The notes below the pieces were generated by a model that was not told the origin of the DNA, did not search any database, and saw only the letters and a program-made list of their open reading frames with translations. 64,000 nt of DNA from an uncultured Verrucomicrobiales bacterium (GTDB lineage: Bacteria > Verrucomicrobiota > Verrucomicrobiia > Verrucomicrobiales > Akkermansiaceae): assembly GCA_937951675.1 (NCBI GenBank), contig CALFBI010000001.1:62001-126000 (forward strand). The letters run 5' to 3'. Below are positions 42,959-50,606 of this stretch, piece after piece. How positions within the stretch are numbered: the first letter of the stretch is position 1; each line of letters begins with the position of its first letter. The position numbers were made by a program, and so were the translations under genes.

Positions 42959-43506
42959 TTTCGTAAAAAGAGTTCTCTCACCTCTAGAAGCTCTGACGCC
43001 TTCGGAGTCAAAGCCCATTTCACCGAAGTCACTCGCTTCTTTTTTTCAAGATACTCCGATATGACTAGAAACTCTAGCCTCCCTTCGATCTCTACCAAAG
43101 GCTGGTCAACTTTGACATTGATCCATTCCTCCCACCCATCCCATAAGTTCAATCTACTCCCCCCAGTCCATTCTTTCTCATGACGAAAAAGAGTCACCAC
43201 ATGATCATCACCAAACTCCTGTCCCCGTAGATAATAAATGACCAGCCGGACTCCTTCTTGATACTCAACTCCAAACCCGACCTCTTGATCGGAAGCTTCT
43301 AAGAGAGGGATTTGAGGCACGAAAAAACGGAGATCGTCTTTCACCGTCAAAATCAAGTCACGTTCTCTTTGTTCTGAGTGGCGTTCTCTAAGCCTCTGTG
43401 CATGATCTTGATTTTGCCTCACAAAGAAAAAAGTCATCGTTGTCAGCAACAATGAACTCACTGTTATTGAGATCAGCATCTCTAGTAATGTGAACCCTTT
43501 ACTCAC
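42955..43506 (-). CDS. Prepilin-like protein, GspJ position
   Basis: 183 residues. A type IV prepilin signal is clear: KG|FTLLEMLISITVSSLLLTT, with Gly before the cut and Glu at +5. The globular part has strands such as VRLVIYYLRG and the end WALTPKASELLEVRELFLRK. GTG start at 43506, overlapping the previous gene by 8 bp. Its order after a GspI-like and before a GspK-like protein mirrors the minor pseudopilins of type II secretion. Confidence 0.85.
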   Translation of the reverse strand: MSKGFTLLEMLISITVSSLLLTTMTFFFVRQNQDHAQRLRERHSEQRERDLILTVKDDLRFFVPQIPLLEASDQEVGFGVEYQEGVRLVIYYLRGQEFGDDHVVTLFRHEKEWTGGSRLNLWDGWEEWINVKVDQPLVEIEGRLEFLVISEYLEKKKRVTSVKWALTPKASELLEVRELFLRK

Positions 43507-43954
43507 CTCTTACTCGAAAATCACTCACCTTCGTTACTGTCCTTTGCTTTTCTTGAGGAGCTGCGATCGGATACCGCACCACCCAAGCCGCTTTTTCCCG
43601 TTCGACCTCTTTGAGCCGAATTCGATTCGTCATTACCTGACTGATTTCGAAATAAGAAACTGGATTATCCTTACTCCCGTCTTCCAAATACCGTCCTTCA
43701 TAATCATAATAAAGAGCCCCCTTTTTCAAAAAATCCTGTGCAATCTCACCGCCCCTTTCTATTTCATTCACCGCAACCTCCGTCAGCTCACGTGCTTCAA
43801 ACTCGGCACGCGTCTCTCGTTTTTGTTTAAGGTCGAGCGCCATCACTTGCATTCCTATTATAAGCGAAATCGACGCTAACATCAGAATCAGAAGCGTTTC
43901 CACCAATGTCACTCCCTTAAGGTTTGAGGTGCTACCCTGATTATCAAAATTCAT
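43499..43954 (-). CDS. Prepilin-like protein, GspI position
   Basis: 151 residues. The prepilin signal is KG|VTLVETLLILMLASISLIIGMQ with Glu at +5. It is preceded by a 13-residue leader and followed by a short globular part (YYDYEGRYLEDG). It starts the three-gene cassette, only 4 bp downstream of the squalene synthase-like gene end, so all four genes could share a transcript. No prepilin peptidase or secretion ATPase lies in the window. Confidence 0.85.
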   Translation of the reverse strand: MNFDNQGSTSNLKGVTLVETLLILMLASISLIIGMQVMALDLKQKRETRAEFEARELTEVAVNEIERGGEIAQDFLKKGALYYDYEGRYLEDGSKDNPVSYFEISQVMTNRIRLKEVEREKAAWVVRYPIAAPQEKQRTVTKVSDFRVRGE

Positions 43955-43958
43955 ATTT

Positions 43959-44864
43959 TTAGAGTCCTAATATTTCACGGAACAGAATTTTGCGCACTCT
44001 CTTCCTCGGAATTTTCACTCCTCCCCCCCACTCTTCCCAATTCGTTTTTTCGATCAGGTCTAATGTTTCCAACCCAATCCTAGCAGGCAATACACTCGCC
44101 AAGGCGACCCTTTTCTGAGTCAAACTTTTCGCATACTGCACTCCTTCTTCTAAGTATTCCCTCGCGAGATCGATCCACTCTTGCCTCCCTGTTAGTAAGG
44201 CAGCGGGAGTCACCTCTTTCACCGGGAAATAGCAGCGCCCCATCTGTAAATCTTCAGGAGCGTCTCGAATGATATTTACGAGCTGTAAACCTTTTCCATA
44301 ACGAACCCCTTTCTTCATAAGCTCTTTCTCATCCATTGATGAAAACGACTTTTGCAAAAAACCCATTTGAGTCCAAAACTCGCCTACACACCCTGCCACT
44401 TTCCAGGTGTATTCTAAAAGCTCTTCGCGGCTCTCTAGGCTCGTCACTCCTTCTTGTGCAAACCGAGTCAAATCCCACTGCTGCCCCGAAATAATCACTT
44501 TGACGACTTTTCTGATGAAAGCTTGCTCTGGGTCCTCTAGCTGATGATACCAATCAAGAACTTCTGTAGACCTTTGTAAAAGTAAGGACTCTTTCGGTGA
44601 CACGCCCCAATCTTCAAATGCGGTCTCAGGACTCAACCCTGACTCCGCTGTCCCCTCCAATAAACCCTCATAACGGCTAAGTAAAATGACCCGTTCTTCC
44701 TGCTCCAGGCGCCCAGCATCCGCGATCGTATCGCTCAACCGTGCTAAAAGATAAGCCAAACTCACCGGTTCACGAAAGCCCTTGGGTAATAAGCGAAGAC
44801 TTAAATAAAAAGACCTCGAAACTCCTTTCAGAACTTCTCGCCCTAGCTGATTTTGCAAACTCAT
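43959..44864 (-). CDS. Squalene/phytoene synthase family protein
   Basis: About 301 residues. The first motif SRSFYLSLRLLPKGFREPVSLAYLLARLSDTIADAG carries the Asp-rich Mg site (DTIAD). The second is VNIIRDAPEDLQMGRCYFP with Asp-x3-Asp. These enzymes join two prenyl diphosphates head to head to give squalene (hopanoid/sterol route) or phytoene (carotenoids). DLQMGRCYFP favours the squalene synthase/HpnD group, but product choice is uncertain. The frame is open from a GTG at 44942, but the family start fits the ATG at 44864. Confidence 0.85.
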   Translation of the reverse strand: MSLQNQLGREVLKGVSRSFYLSLRLLPKGFREPVSLAYLLARLSDTIADAGRLEQEERVILLSRYEGLLEGTAESGLSPETAFEDWGVSPKESLLLQRSTEVLDWYHQLEDPEQAFIRKVVKVIISGQQWDLTRFAQEGVTSLESREELLEYTWKVAGCVGEFWTQMGFLQKSFSSMDEKELMKKGVRYGKGLQLVNIIRDAPEDLQMGRCYFPVKEVTPAALLTGRQEWIDLAREYLEEGVQYAKSLTQKRVALASVLPARIGLETLDLIEKTNWEEWGGGVKIPRKRVRKILFREILGL

Positions 44865-44936
44865 CGCCAGCATCATAAACAAAGCCCGCTTTGACTTCCC
44901 AGCCCATTCTTCTATCGTCTTTCTAGCTCTCCACTC

Positions 44937-46034
44937 GTGCACCTCTATTTACATTTTCCCATCTGTCACCGCGTTTGTCCTTACTGCTCTTTTTACAAGC
45001 ATGAAATAGGAGGGCACTCGATCTCCAGAATCATCGATTCGCTTCTGGGGGAAGCTCAATATTACGGATCTCTTTACCCAGATACCTCGATTAAAACGAT
45101 CTACTTCGGAGGAGGGACCCCCTCTATGATTCCTTCTTCCGAAATGATTCGCTTAGTAGAAGGCCTTCATGAGCACCTCATCCTAAATGAACTTCAAGAA
45201 TTCACTCTCGAAGCAAACCCCGCTACCTTTAAGCTTAAAAAAGCTCAAACCTACCAGCATATTGGTATCAATCGAGTCTCATTAGGAGTGCAGTCCTTTG
45301 ACCTAAAAACCCTTCAAACCCTGGGCCGAGATCATCTCCCCGTGCAAGCCGTCCAAGCTTACCACCTCCTTCGCGACGCCGGGATTCCACAGGTCAACAT
45401 TGACCTCATGTATTCTGTCCCGGGGCTTTCTCTGTCTCAATGGCAAGAAACCTTACAAACCACGATCAAGCTTCACCCAGATCACATCTCAGCCTACAAC
45501 CTGACTTACGAAGAAGACACCCCATTCTTTGACTCACTTCAAGCTGGAGATTTAGACTTCAATGATGATCGAGATGCGGAACATTATACCCTGACTGATC
45601 AACTTCTCTGCGAGGCTGGCTACCGCCATTATGAAACCTCTAACTTTGCGAAACCAGGCTTTGAGTCTATTCATAACCAAAGCTACTGGGAAGGGAATCA
45701 TTACCTCGGCCTTGGACCTTCCGCTGTTTCCACGATAGGTTCCGAGCGCTGGTCTAATATTGCTGATACGGCGGCCTATCAGAAACTTATCTCCTCTGTC
45801 GGGCATGCCAAAACAACACACGAAACGATTGATCCACAAGCTTATCGGATTGAGCGTATCGCATTGCAACTGCGGACTCTGAAAGGCGTCTCACTATCTC
45901 ACCTTTCAGAATCGGTTCGCCCGAGACTCGAACAGCTTCAATCACTGAAACTTCTCACTATTCTGAATGATCGAGTCGTGCTGATTAATGACGGAAAAAT
46001 GCACGTTGATACGATTGCCTCCGAACTCATTTAA
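44937..46034 (+). CDS. hemW: Heme chaperone HemW (radical SAM)
   Basis: 365 residues. Radical SAM CxxxCxxC is in CHRVCPYCSFYK near residue 11; TIYFGGGTPSMIPSSEM, RVSLGVQSFDLKTLQTLGR and the C-terminal winged helix follow. HemW proteins carry heme to acceptor proteins and are often misnamed coproporphyrinogen oxidase; they lack the extra Cys that defines HemN. GTG start at 44937 gives the normal N-terminus (HLYLHFPICHRVCPYC). Confidence 0.93.
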   Translation: MHLYLHFPICHRVCPYCSFYKHEIGGHSISRIIDSLLGEAQYYGSLYPDTSIKTIYFGGGTPSMIPSSEMIRLVEGLHEHLILNELQEFTLEANPATFKLKKAQTYQHIGINRVSLGVQSFDLKTLQTLGRDHLPVQAVQAYHLLRDAGIPQVNIDLMYSVPGLSLSQWQETLQTTIKLHPDHISAYNLTYEEDTPFFDSLQAGDLDFNDDRDAEHYTLTDQLLCEAGYRHYETSNFAKPGFESIHNQSYWEGNHYLGLGPSAVSTIGSERWSNIADTAAYQKLISSVGHAKTTHETIDPQAYRIERIALQLRTLKGVSLSHLSESVRPRLEQLQSLKLLTILNDRVVLINDGKMHVDTIASELI

Positions 46035-46083
46035 GAATTGATATGAGATTGATCTCATCCCCTATCCTCTCTACGCTAAGGTA

Positions 46084-46869
46084 ATGAACAAAGTGGGGAT
46101 GATTGATTCGGGACTGGGGGGGCTTTCTGTAATGAAAGAAGTGCACAGCCTCCTCCCTCATGTAGACCTTCATTACCTCGCGGACTCCGCCTGGTGCCCT
46201 TACGGGCCCAAATCTCCCGCTGTTATCAAAGAACGCGTCATGACACTTTCAGACCACCTCATCTCTCAAGGGGCTGACCTCATTGTCATCGCTTGTAACT
46301 CAGCCACTATCACCGCAGTTGAAACTTTAAGAGCGCAATACCCCATTCCTTTTGTTGGAATGGAGCCCGCCATCAAGCCCGCGGCAAGCCTCACTAAAAC
46401 CGGAGTGATCGGAGTTCTAGCCACCGAAGCTTCCCTTGCGGGGGAGCGTTACCACCACCTCCTAAACCACCATGCTCAACACCTCAAAGTCATTACGCAG
46501 CCTTGCCCTGACTTTGTCACTCTAGTCGAAGAGGGCGTCACCCAAGGCTCTCGAGTCAAAGCTGCCATCCAACTTTACCTTGAGCCTCTGATTCAACAGA
46601 ACGTCGATGTGTTTGTGCTTGGGTGCACACACTACCCTTTTTTAAGAAAAGAAATTGAAAGCTACCTCGGCTCTCAAAAAACAGTCATTGATACGGGGCT
46701 AGCGGTAGCCAAACAAGTGCAACGTCAAATCGAAGCATCCCCTGATAACACCCGGCCTACCACTGCCTCAATCAAGGTCGAGACCACCGGTTCATTCAAG
46801 CAACTTTCCCTCGCCTACGACGCACTCTGTCCCGGCATTCATGCTGAACTGGCGGAGCTCATCGCCTGA
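46084..46869 (+). CDS. murI: Glutamate racemase
   Basis: 261 residues. MurI makes D-glutamate for peptidoglycan. Both catalytic cysteines are visible: IVIACNSATIT (near residue 70) and VLGCTHYPFLR (near residue 180); the N-terminal VGMIDSGLGGLSVMKEV is the family start. The gene is 49 bp after hemW on the same strand. Confidence 0.95.
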   Translation: MNKVGMIDSGLGGLSVMKEVHSLLPHVDLHYLADSAWCPYGPKSPAVIKERVMTLSDHLISQGADLIVIACNSATITAVETLRAQYPIPFVGMEPAIKPAASLTKTGVIGVLATEASLAGERYHHLLNHHAQHLKVITQPCPDFVTLVEEGVTQGSRVKAAIQLYLEPLIQQNVDVFVLGCTHYPFLRKEIESYLGSQKTVIDTGLAVAKQVQRQIEASPDNTRPTTASIKVETTGSFKQLSLAYDALCPGIHAELAELIA

Positions 46870-46912
46870 AAGTTCCAGCCCCTAAAAAAAGCATCCCTCT
46901 TTTCTCGAAAGA

Positions 46913-47335
46913 TTAAGCCTCGATCGCCTCTCCCCCAATATGGAAGCCAATCGTCCGTCGCTCAGCCTCCTCCTTAATCTCTTGAGTGTAGCATAACACT
47001 TGGAAACTGGCCTGATGGGAAATAAACATGCAATGTGCCCCATCGAGAAGACCTTCGATGACAACACTGGAATGACCATCTTCTCCCACCGAATGAACCT
47101 CTATCGTTGCTCCATTCGGTAATAAAGCCAACACTACTGGTTGCTGATTCTCTGCGGTATTCTCTCTCCAAGAAGAAACTCGATTCGCCAAACGACGAAT
47201 AAACTCCCCCGCTGACTCGAATGAATGCTCTTTCTCTTTCGGGACTTGAGCGAGCAGCTCGCTCATGTGATGAGGGCCCTGATTAATGGCCCCAGGCATA
47301 TCGAGATAAGGTCGGATTAATTGTTCTTGAGTCAT
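46913..47335 (-). CDS. Small conserved-looking protein of unknown function
   Basis: 140 residues from the ATG at 47335 (a GTG three codons earlier is possible). It has a helical N-terminal half and a C-terminal half of short strands (VVLALLPNGATIEVHSVGEDGHSSVVIEGLLDG). No membrane segment or named domain seen. It lies between murI (convergent) and the rpsR terminator. Confidence 0.6.
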   Translation of the reverse strand: MTQEQLIRPYLDMPGAINQGPHHMSELLAQVPKEKEHSFESAGEFIRRLANRVSSWRENTAENQQPVVLALLPNGATIEVHSVGEDGHSSVVIEGLLDGAHCMFISHQASFQVLCYTQEIKEEAERRTIGFHIGGEAIEA

Positions 47336-47372
47336 CTTGTTCACAAGTTAAGCGGATAACTCTTCGCATCGC

Positions 47373-47407
47373 AAAAAAAAAGCTTACCAAATCAATGGTA
47401 AGCTTTT
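47373..47407 (-). terminator. Terminator after rpsR
   Basis: On the leftward strand, AAAAGCTTACCA/TGGTAAGCTTTT arms with a 6-nt loop are followed by nine or more T. It lies 26 bp after the rpsR stop. Confidence 0.92.
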
Positions 47408-47432
47408 CAAAATGAAATTTTCTTTACGAAAG

Positions 47433-47675
47433 TTAAGGAAGAATGTTGACCGAACGAGCTCGCTTAATTTCACGAGTAATCTTACGATGCAATTTTGCCG
47501 AAACTCCGGTCACTTTACGTGGAAGAATTTTCCCTGTTTCAGTGGTGAAACGGCTTAAAATTTCTGAATCCTTGTAAGTCACACGATCTGGTTGGAGATC
47601 AATACGACGACGTAAGTCACGACGATTTGCTTTACGGAAAGCAATCCTGCGCTCGACTGTTTTTGGTTCGTTCAT
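47433..47675 (-). CDS. rpsR: Small ribosomal subunit protein bS18
   Basis: 80 residues, standard. Visible: [45 protein letters not shown], which covers almost the whole S18 fold. It binds the 30S platform with S6. The usual partners rpsF, ssb and rplI are absent, and rpmG precedes it, a different arrangement from the classic operon. Confidence 0.98.
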   Translation of the reverse strand: MNEPKTVERRIAFRKANRRDLRRRIDLQPDRVTYKDSEILSRFTTETGKILPRKVTGVSAKLHRKITREIKRARSVNILP

Positions 47676-47719
47676 AGAAAAAATGGTCAGTTATAGTGTT
47701 TTGTAATCAAATACCCGTA

Positions 47720-47893
47720 TTAGCGAAGCTCACGGTGAAGTGTGCGGCGTCTGAGAAAAGGATTGAATTTTACTTTCTCAAGTCGCCCAGGAGTGCGAAG
47801 ACTTTTTTTGTTACGGGTCGTCGCATAGCGTGAAACAGGCTTACCTTCTGCTTTCGCTTCTGTGCATTCAAGAATGATAATATCTCTAGACAT
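47720..47893 (-). CDS. rpmG: Large ribosomal subunit protein bL33
   Basis: 57 residues from the ATG at 47891-47893 ([21 protein letters not shown]...). The longer open frame to 47989 is not family-like. Core motif [31 protein letters not shown] is diagnostic. It has only one Cys, so it is a zinc-free (C-minus) form. Co-oriented with rpsR, 44 bp apart. Confidence 0.96.
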   Translation of the reverse strand: MSRDIIILECTEAKAEGKPVSRYATTRNKKSLRTPGRLEKVKFNPFLRRRTLHRELR

Positions 47894-47918
47894 GATGAAA
47901 TTGATTGGGGATCTTAAT

Positions 47919-48425
47919 TCAGTCTTCCGAGTCGTCAAGAGAAACCGAGAAATCTTCGGCATCTTTATTATAAGCACTTGAAAAACCAATGTTATCCCGC
48001 CCTCCTAAACGGTGATTTGCGTTCTTATTTTCCAGCTCTGACTGACATTGCACCGTTAAACGAGCAAAAGGGATGGCCTCTAAGCGGGGCTCTGGGATTT
48101 CTTCCTTAGAGATGGCACAAATGCCATAAACGCCTTCTTCGATCCTCTTCAACGCGTCTTCAATTTCATGCAAAGCGTCTTGCTCTTTAGAAAGAAGACT
48201 GAGCGCAAAATCACGATCGTAAGCGTCACTTCCCGCATCACCTTGATGAGTTCCTCCACCAGAAACTTCGCTCCCCCCTGACGAACTAAATACGGCATCT
48301 TTTTGCACCCCATTGATTGCTTCCATCAGCTCATCTCTGAGGTCGAGTAATCGCTGGCGTTGTTTGTCTATAAATGCTTGGCGCTGAGCCGAAGGCTTTG
48401 TGTTTGCGTTATTCTTGGTAGCCAT
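47919..48425 (-). CDS. DksA/TraR-family protein with reduced zinc ligands
   Basis: 168 residues from the ATG at 48423-48425. A coiled-coil N-terminal half ([18 protein letters not shown]) is followed by a gap and [58 protein letters not shown], the DksA/TraR-type C-terminus. In DksA four Cys bind zinc; here only the first (C) and last (C) remain, with Ser and Thr replacing the middle two. A DksA-like RNA polymerase regulator role is probable. Next to rpmG, which makes sense as DksA controls ribosomal genes. Confidence 0.8.
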   Translation of the reverse strand: MATKNNANTKPSAQRQAFIDKQRQRLLDLRDELMEAINGVQKDAVFSSSGGSEVSGGGTHQGDAGSDAYDRDFALSLLSKEQDALHEIEDALKRIEEGVYGICAISKEEIPEPRLEAIPFARLTVQCQSELENKNANHRLGGRDNIGFSSAYNKDAEDFSVSLDDSED

Positions 48426-48606
48426 AAAGAAGGATTGTTTTTGATAAAAAAGATGCGCTAGATCATCGCATCCTGTCGTTGGGAGCGAACAAATATCAAG
48501 GTAGTCCCAAGTGACAAGTAGAAATCCCTTCCTCACTAAAAAAGTTTAAGACGCCCCTTACAACTTGTATTCAAGAAAGAAACTTCTAATCTCTCCACAC
48601 AGACTT

Positions 48607-49326
48607 ATGAAGGACCTTACCTGCATCATCGAAGCGCTCTTAATTGCTTCAGAGGAACCCTTGCAATCAGAAGAAATTGCACGACTTATCCGCTCACAAG
48701 TCGCTACCGTTATTGAAGAAAACGCAGGAGCTGTCGAAACGGGTGAGACACCAACTCCTGTGCCGGAGGAAATCCTTGCCTTCGAACACCTTTCCAGCGA
48801 AGAGGTCGACAAGGCCATCAAGAAACTCAATCACGAATACGAAGCTTCGCGGCGTTCTTTTCTCATCACTTCACGCGCCAAAGGGTGGAAAATCTATACC
48901 AAACCTGATTTCGCTGATTTTGTGCGACAACTCTTCCCCGGGCAAAGACCCCAGCGCCTCAGTGGGCCCGCGATGGAGACTCTCGCTATCACCGCGTATC
49001 GACAACCCATCACTAAAGCCGCCATCGAAGCGGTCCGGGGGGTTTCTTGTGACGGAATGCTCCAGAAATTACTCGACCTTGAACTGATTAAAGTTGGGGG
49101 CCGAGCCGAGCTTCCGGGAAGACCTCTTCTTTACGAAACCACCGATCTCTTTTTTGAACATTTCGGGATTCGCACCATTGATGATCTCCCCAATGCGAGT
49201 GAATTAAGAACCATTAAACTTCCCGAGCCCGAAGAAACAACCGAAGGAGTTGAGGATTCCACGAACTCCGAATCTTCGACTTCAGAACAAGAACTACCCC
49301 TCTCGGAAGAAACACCGAATTCCTAA
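48607..49326 (+). CDS. scpB: Segregation and condensation protein ScpB
   Basis: 239 residues from the ATG at 48607 (an open frame to 48565 is less likely). ScpB holds two winged-helix domains and joins Smc and ScpA. Motifs: IIEALLIASEEPLQSEEIARLI and the diagnostic SGPAMETLAITAYRQPITKAAIEAVRGV. The C-terminal tail is acidic and disordered-looking. scpA is not beside it; smc is 5 kb downstream on the other strand. Confidence 0.95.
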   Translation: MKDLTCIIEALLIASEEPLQSEEIARLIRSQVATVIEENAGAVETGETPTPVPEEILAFEHLSSEEVDKAIKKLNHEYEASRRSFLITSRAKGWKIYTKPDFADFVRQLFPGQRPQRLSGPAMETLAITAYRQPITKAAIEAVRGVSCDGMLQKLLDLELIKVGGRAELPGRPLLYETTDLFFEHFGIRTIDDLPNASELRTIKLPEPEETTEGVEDSTNSESSTSEQELPLSEETPNS

Positions 49327-49368
49327 GCTCTTTCGAAGCGAAACCTGCTAACCCACTCTTTTGACACC

Positions 49369-50472
49369 ATGCCACTGCGCGAGATCAGAACCAAAATTGA
49401 TGCTCTAGACACCAAGCTTCTAGAACTTCTTTCCGAACGAGCGGAGCTCGTCCACCAAGTCGGCGAAATCAAAAAAACTGAAGGCCTTCAGATTTACGCC
49501 CCCGAACGAGAAGACGCACTTCTACGATCCCTTTGTGAAAAAAACAAAGGCCTTCTCCCTGACCAATCTGTGCGGGCCATTTATAGGGAGATTATGTCTG
49601 CAGCCTTAGCCCTCGAAGACGACCTTAAAATTGCCTACTTAGGTCCAGAGGGAACATGGACCCATCAAGCCGCGATCAAGAAATTCGGCCATTCAGTCAC
49701 TTATAATTCTCAGCCGAACTTTGCAGAGGTCTTCGACCAAGTCGCGCGTCGCCAGGCTGATTATGGAGTAGTCCCCATCGAAAACTCTACCGAAGGAGCG
49801 GTTTCTCACACCTTGGACCTCTTTGTTCATTCTCCTCTTCGCATCTGTGCTCAGATTCTTTTACGAATCGAAAACGGTCTCATGGCTTCGATCCCAAGAG
49901 AAGAGATCAAAACACTTTACTCTCATCCACAAGTCTTCGGGCAATGCCGACAATGGATTTTACAACATTTCCCTCACGCTGATCTTGTCGAAGTTTCTTC
50001 AACCACTAAAGCAGCTCACCTCGCGGCGGAAAAATCGCATGAAGGAGCGGCTGCACTCGGAGGCCCCCTCGCCGCGGAAATGGCAGGACTCACTCTACTT
50101 GAAGAATGCATTCAGGACCAAGCCACCAACACCACCAGGTTCCTTGTCATTAGTGAAAAAACTTGCCCACCCACCGGTAAAGACCGCACCTCTATCTTAT
50201 TTTCCGTGCACGATCGCCCGGGGTCACTCGTCAAGGCGCTCCAAACTTTTGATGCCTTCAAAGTCAACCTCTCCAAGATTGAATCCCGCCCGTCAAAACA
50301 AAAAAACTGGGAATATATTTTCTACGTCGACTTGGCAGGCCACTGTGAATCCTCCGAAGTGGCCTCTGCACTCGAAGAGCTCGAAAAACATTGCTCACTC
50401 ATCAAGATCCTTGGGAGCTACCCTGATTCCCTTATTATTGATGAGACCAACCCTGAGGTTCATTTGAGCTAA
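49369..50472 (+). CDS. pheA: Bifunctional chorismate mutase/prephenate dehydratase
   Basis: 367 residues. Residues 1-90 are an AroQ chorismate mutase (REIRTKIDALDTKLLELLSERAEL); about 95-275 is the prephenate dehydratase (AYLGPEGTWTHQAA, VPIENSTEGAVSHTLDL, NTTRFLVIS with the catalytic Thr-Arg-Phe); the C-terminal ACT domain has LSKIESRPSK. It channels chorismate to phenylpyruvate and should be feedback-inhibited by phenylalanine through the ACT domain. It lies 42 bp after scpB. Confidence 0.97.
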   Translation: MPLREIRTKIDALDTKLLELLSERAELVHQVGEIKKTEGLQIYAPEREDALLRSLCEKNKGLLPDQSVRAIYREIMSAALALEDDLKIAYLGPEGTWTHQAAIKKFGHSVTYNSQPNFAEVFDQVARRQADYGVVPIENSTEGAVSHTLDLFVHSPLRICAQILLRIENGLMASIPREEIKTLYSHPQVFGQCRQWILQHFPHADLVEVSSTTKAAHLAAEKSHEGAAALGGPLAAEMAGLTLLEECIQDQATNTTRFLVISEKTCPPTGKDRTSILFSVHDRPGSLVKALQTFDAFKVNLSKIESRPSKQKNWEYIFYVDLAGHCESSEVASALEELEKHCSLIKILGSYPDSLIIDETNPEVHLS

Positions 50473-50535
50473 AACCTTAGACTACCTCTCCCGTCTAACC
50501 AGTTCCTTATGAAGGCTTGACGCAGCCAAAAAATA

Positions 50536-50561
50536 CTCACATCAACGAATCAAGATGTGAG
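50536..50561. promoter_or_regulatory. 8-bp hairpin in the metH leader
   Basis: Perfect arms CTCACATC and GATGTGAG with a 10-nt loop, followed by a T-rich but interrupted stretch. It is 46 bp before the metH start and 64 bp after pheA. It is either the pheA terminator or part of a metH leader. I could not match it to a known riboswitch core. Confidence 0.5.
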
Positions 50562-50606
50562 GATTTGTCTCTTGTTTTTCGGCTGAAATAATCTACCTTT
50601 TTCTCC

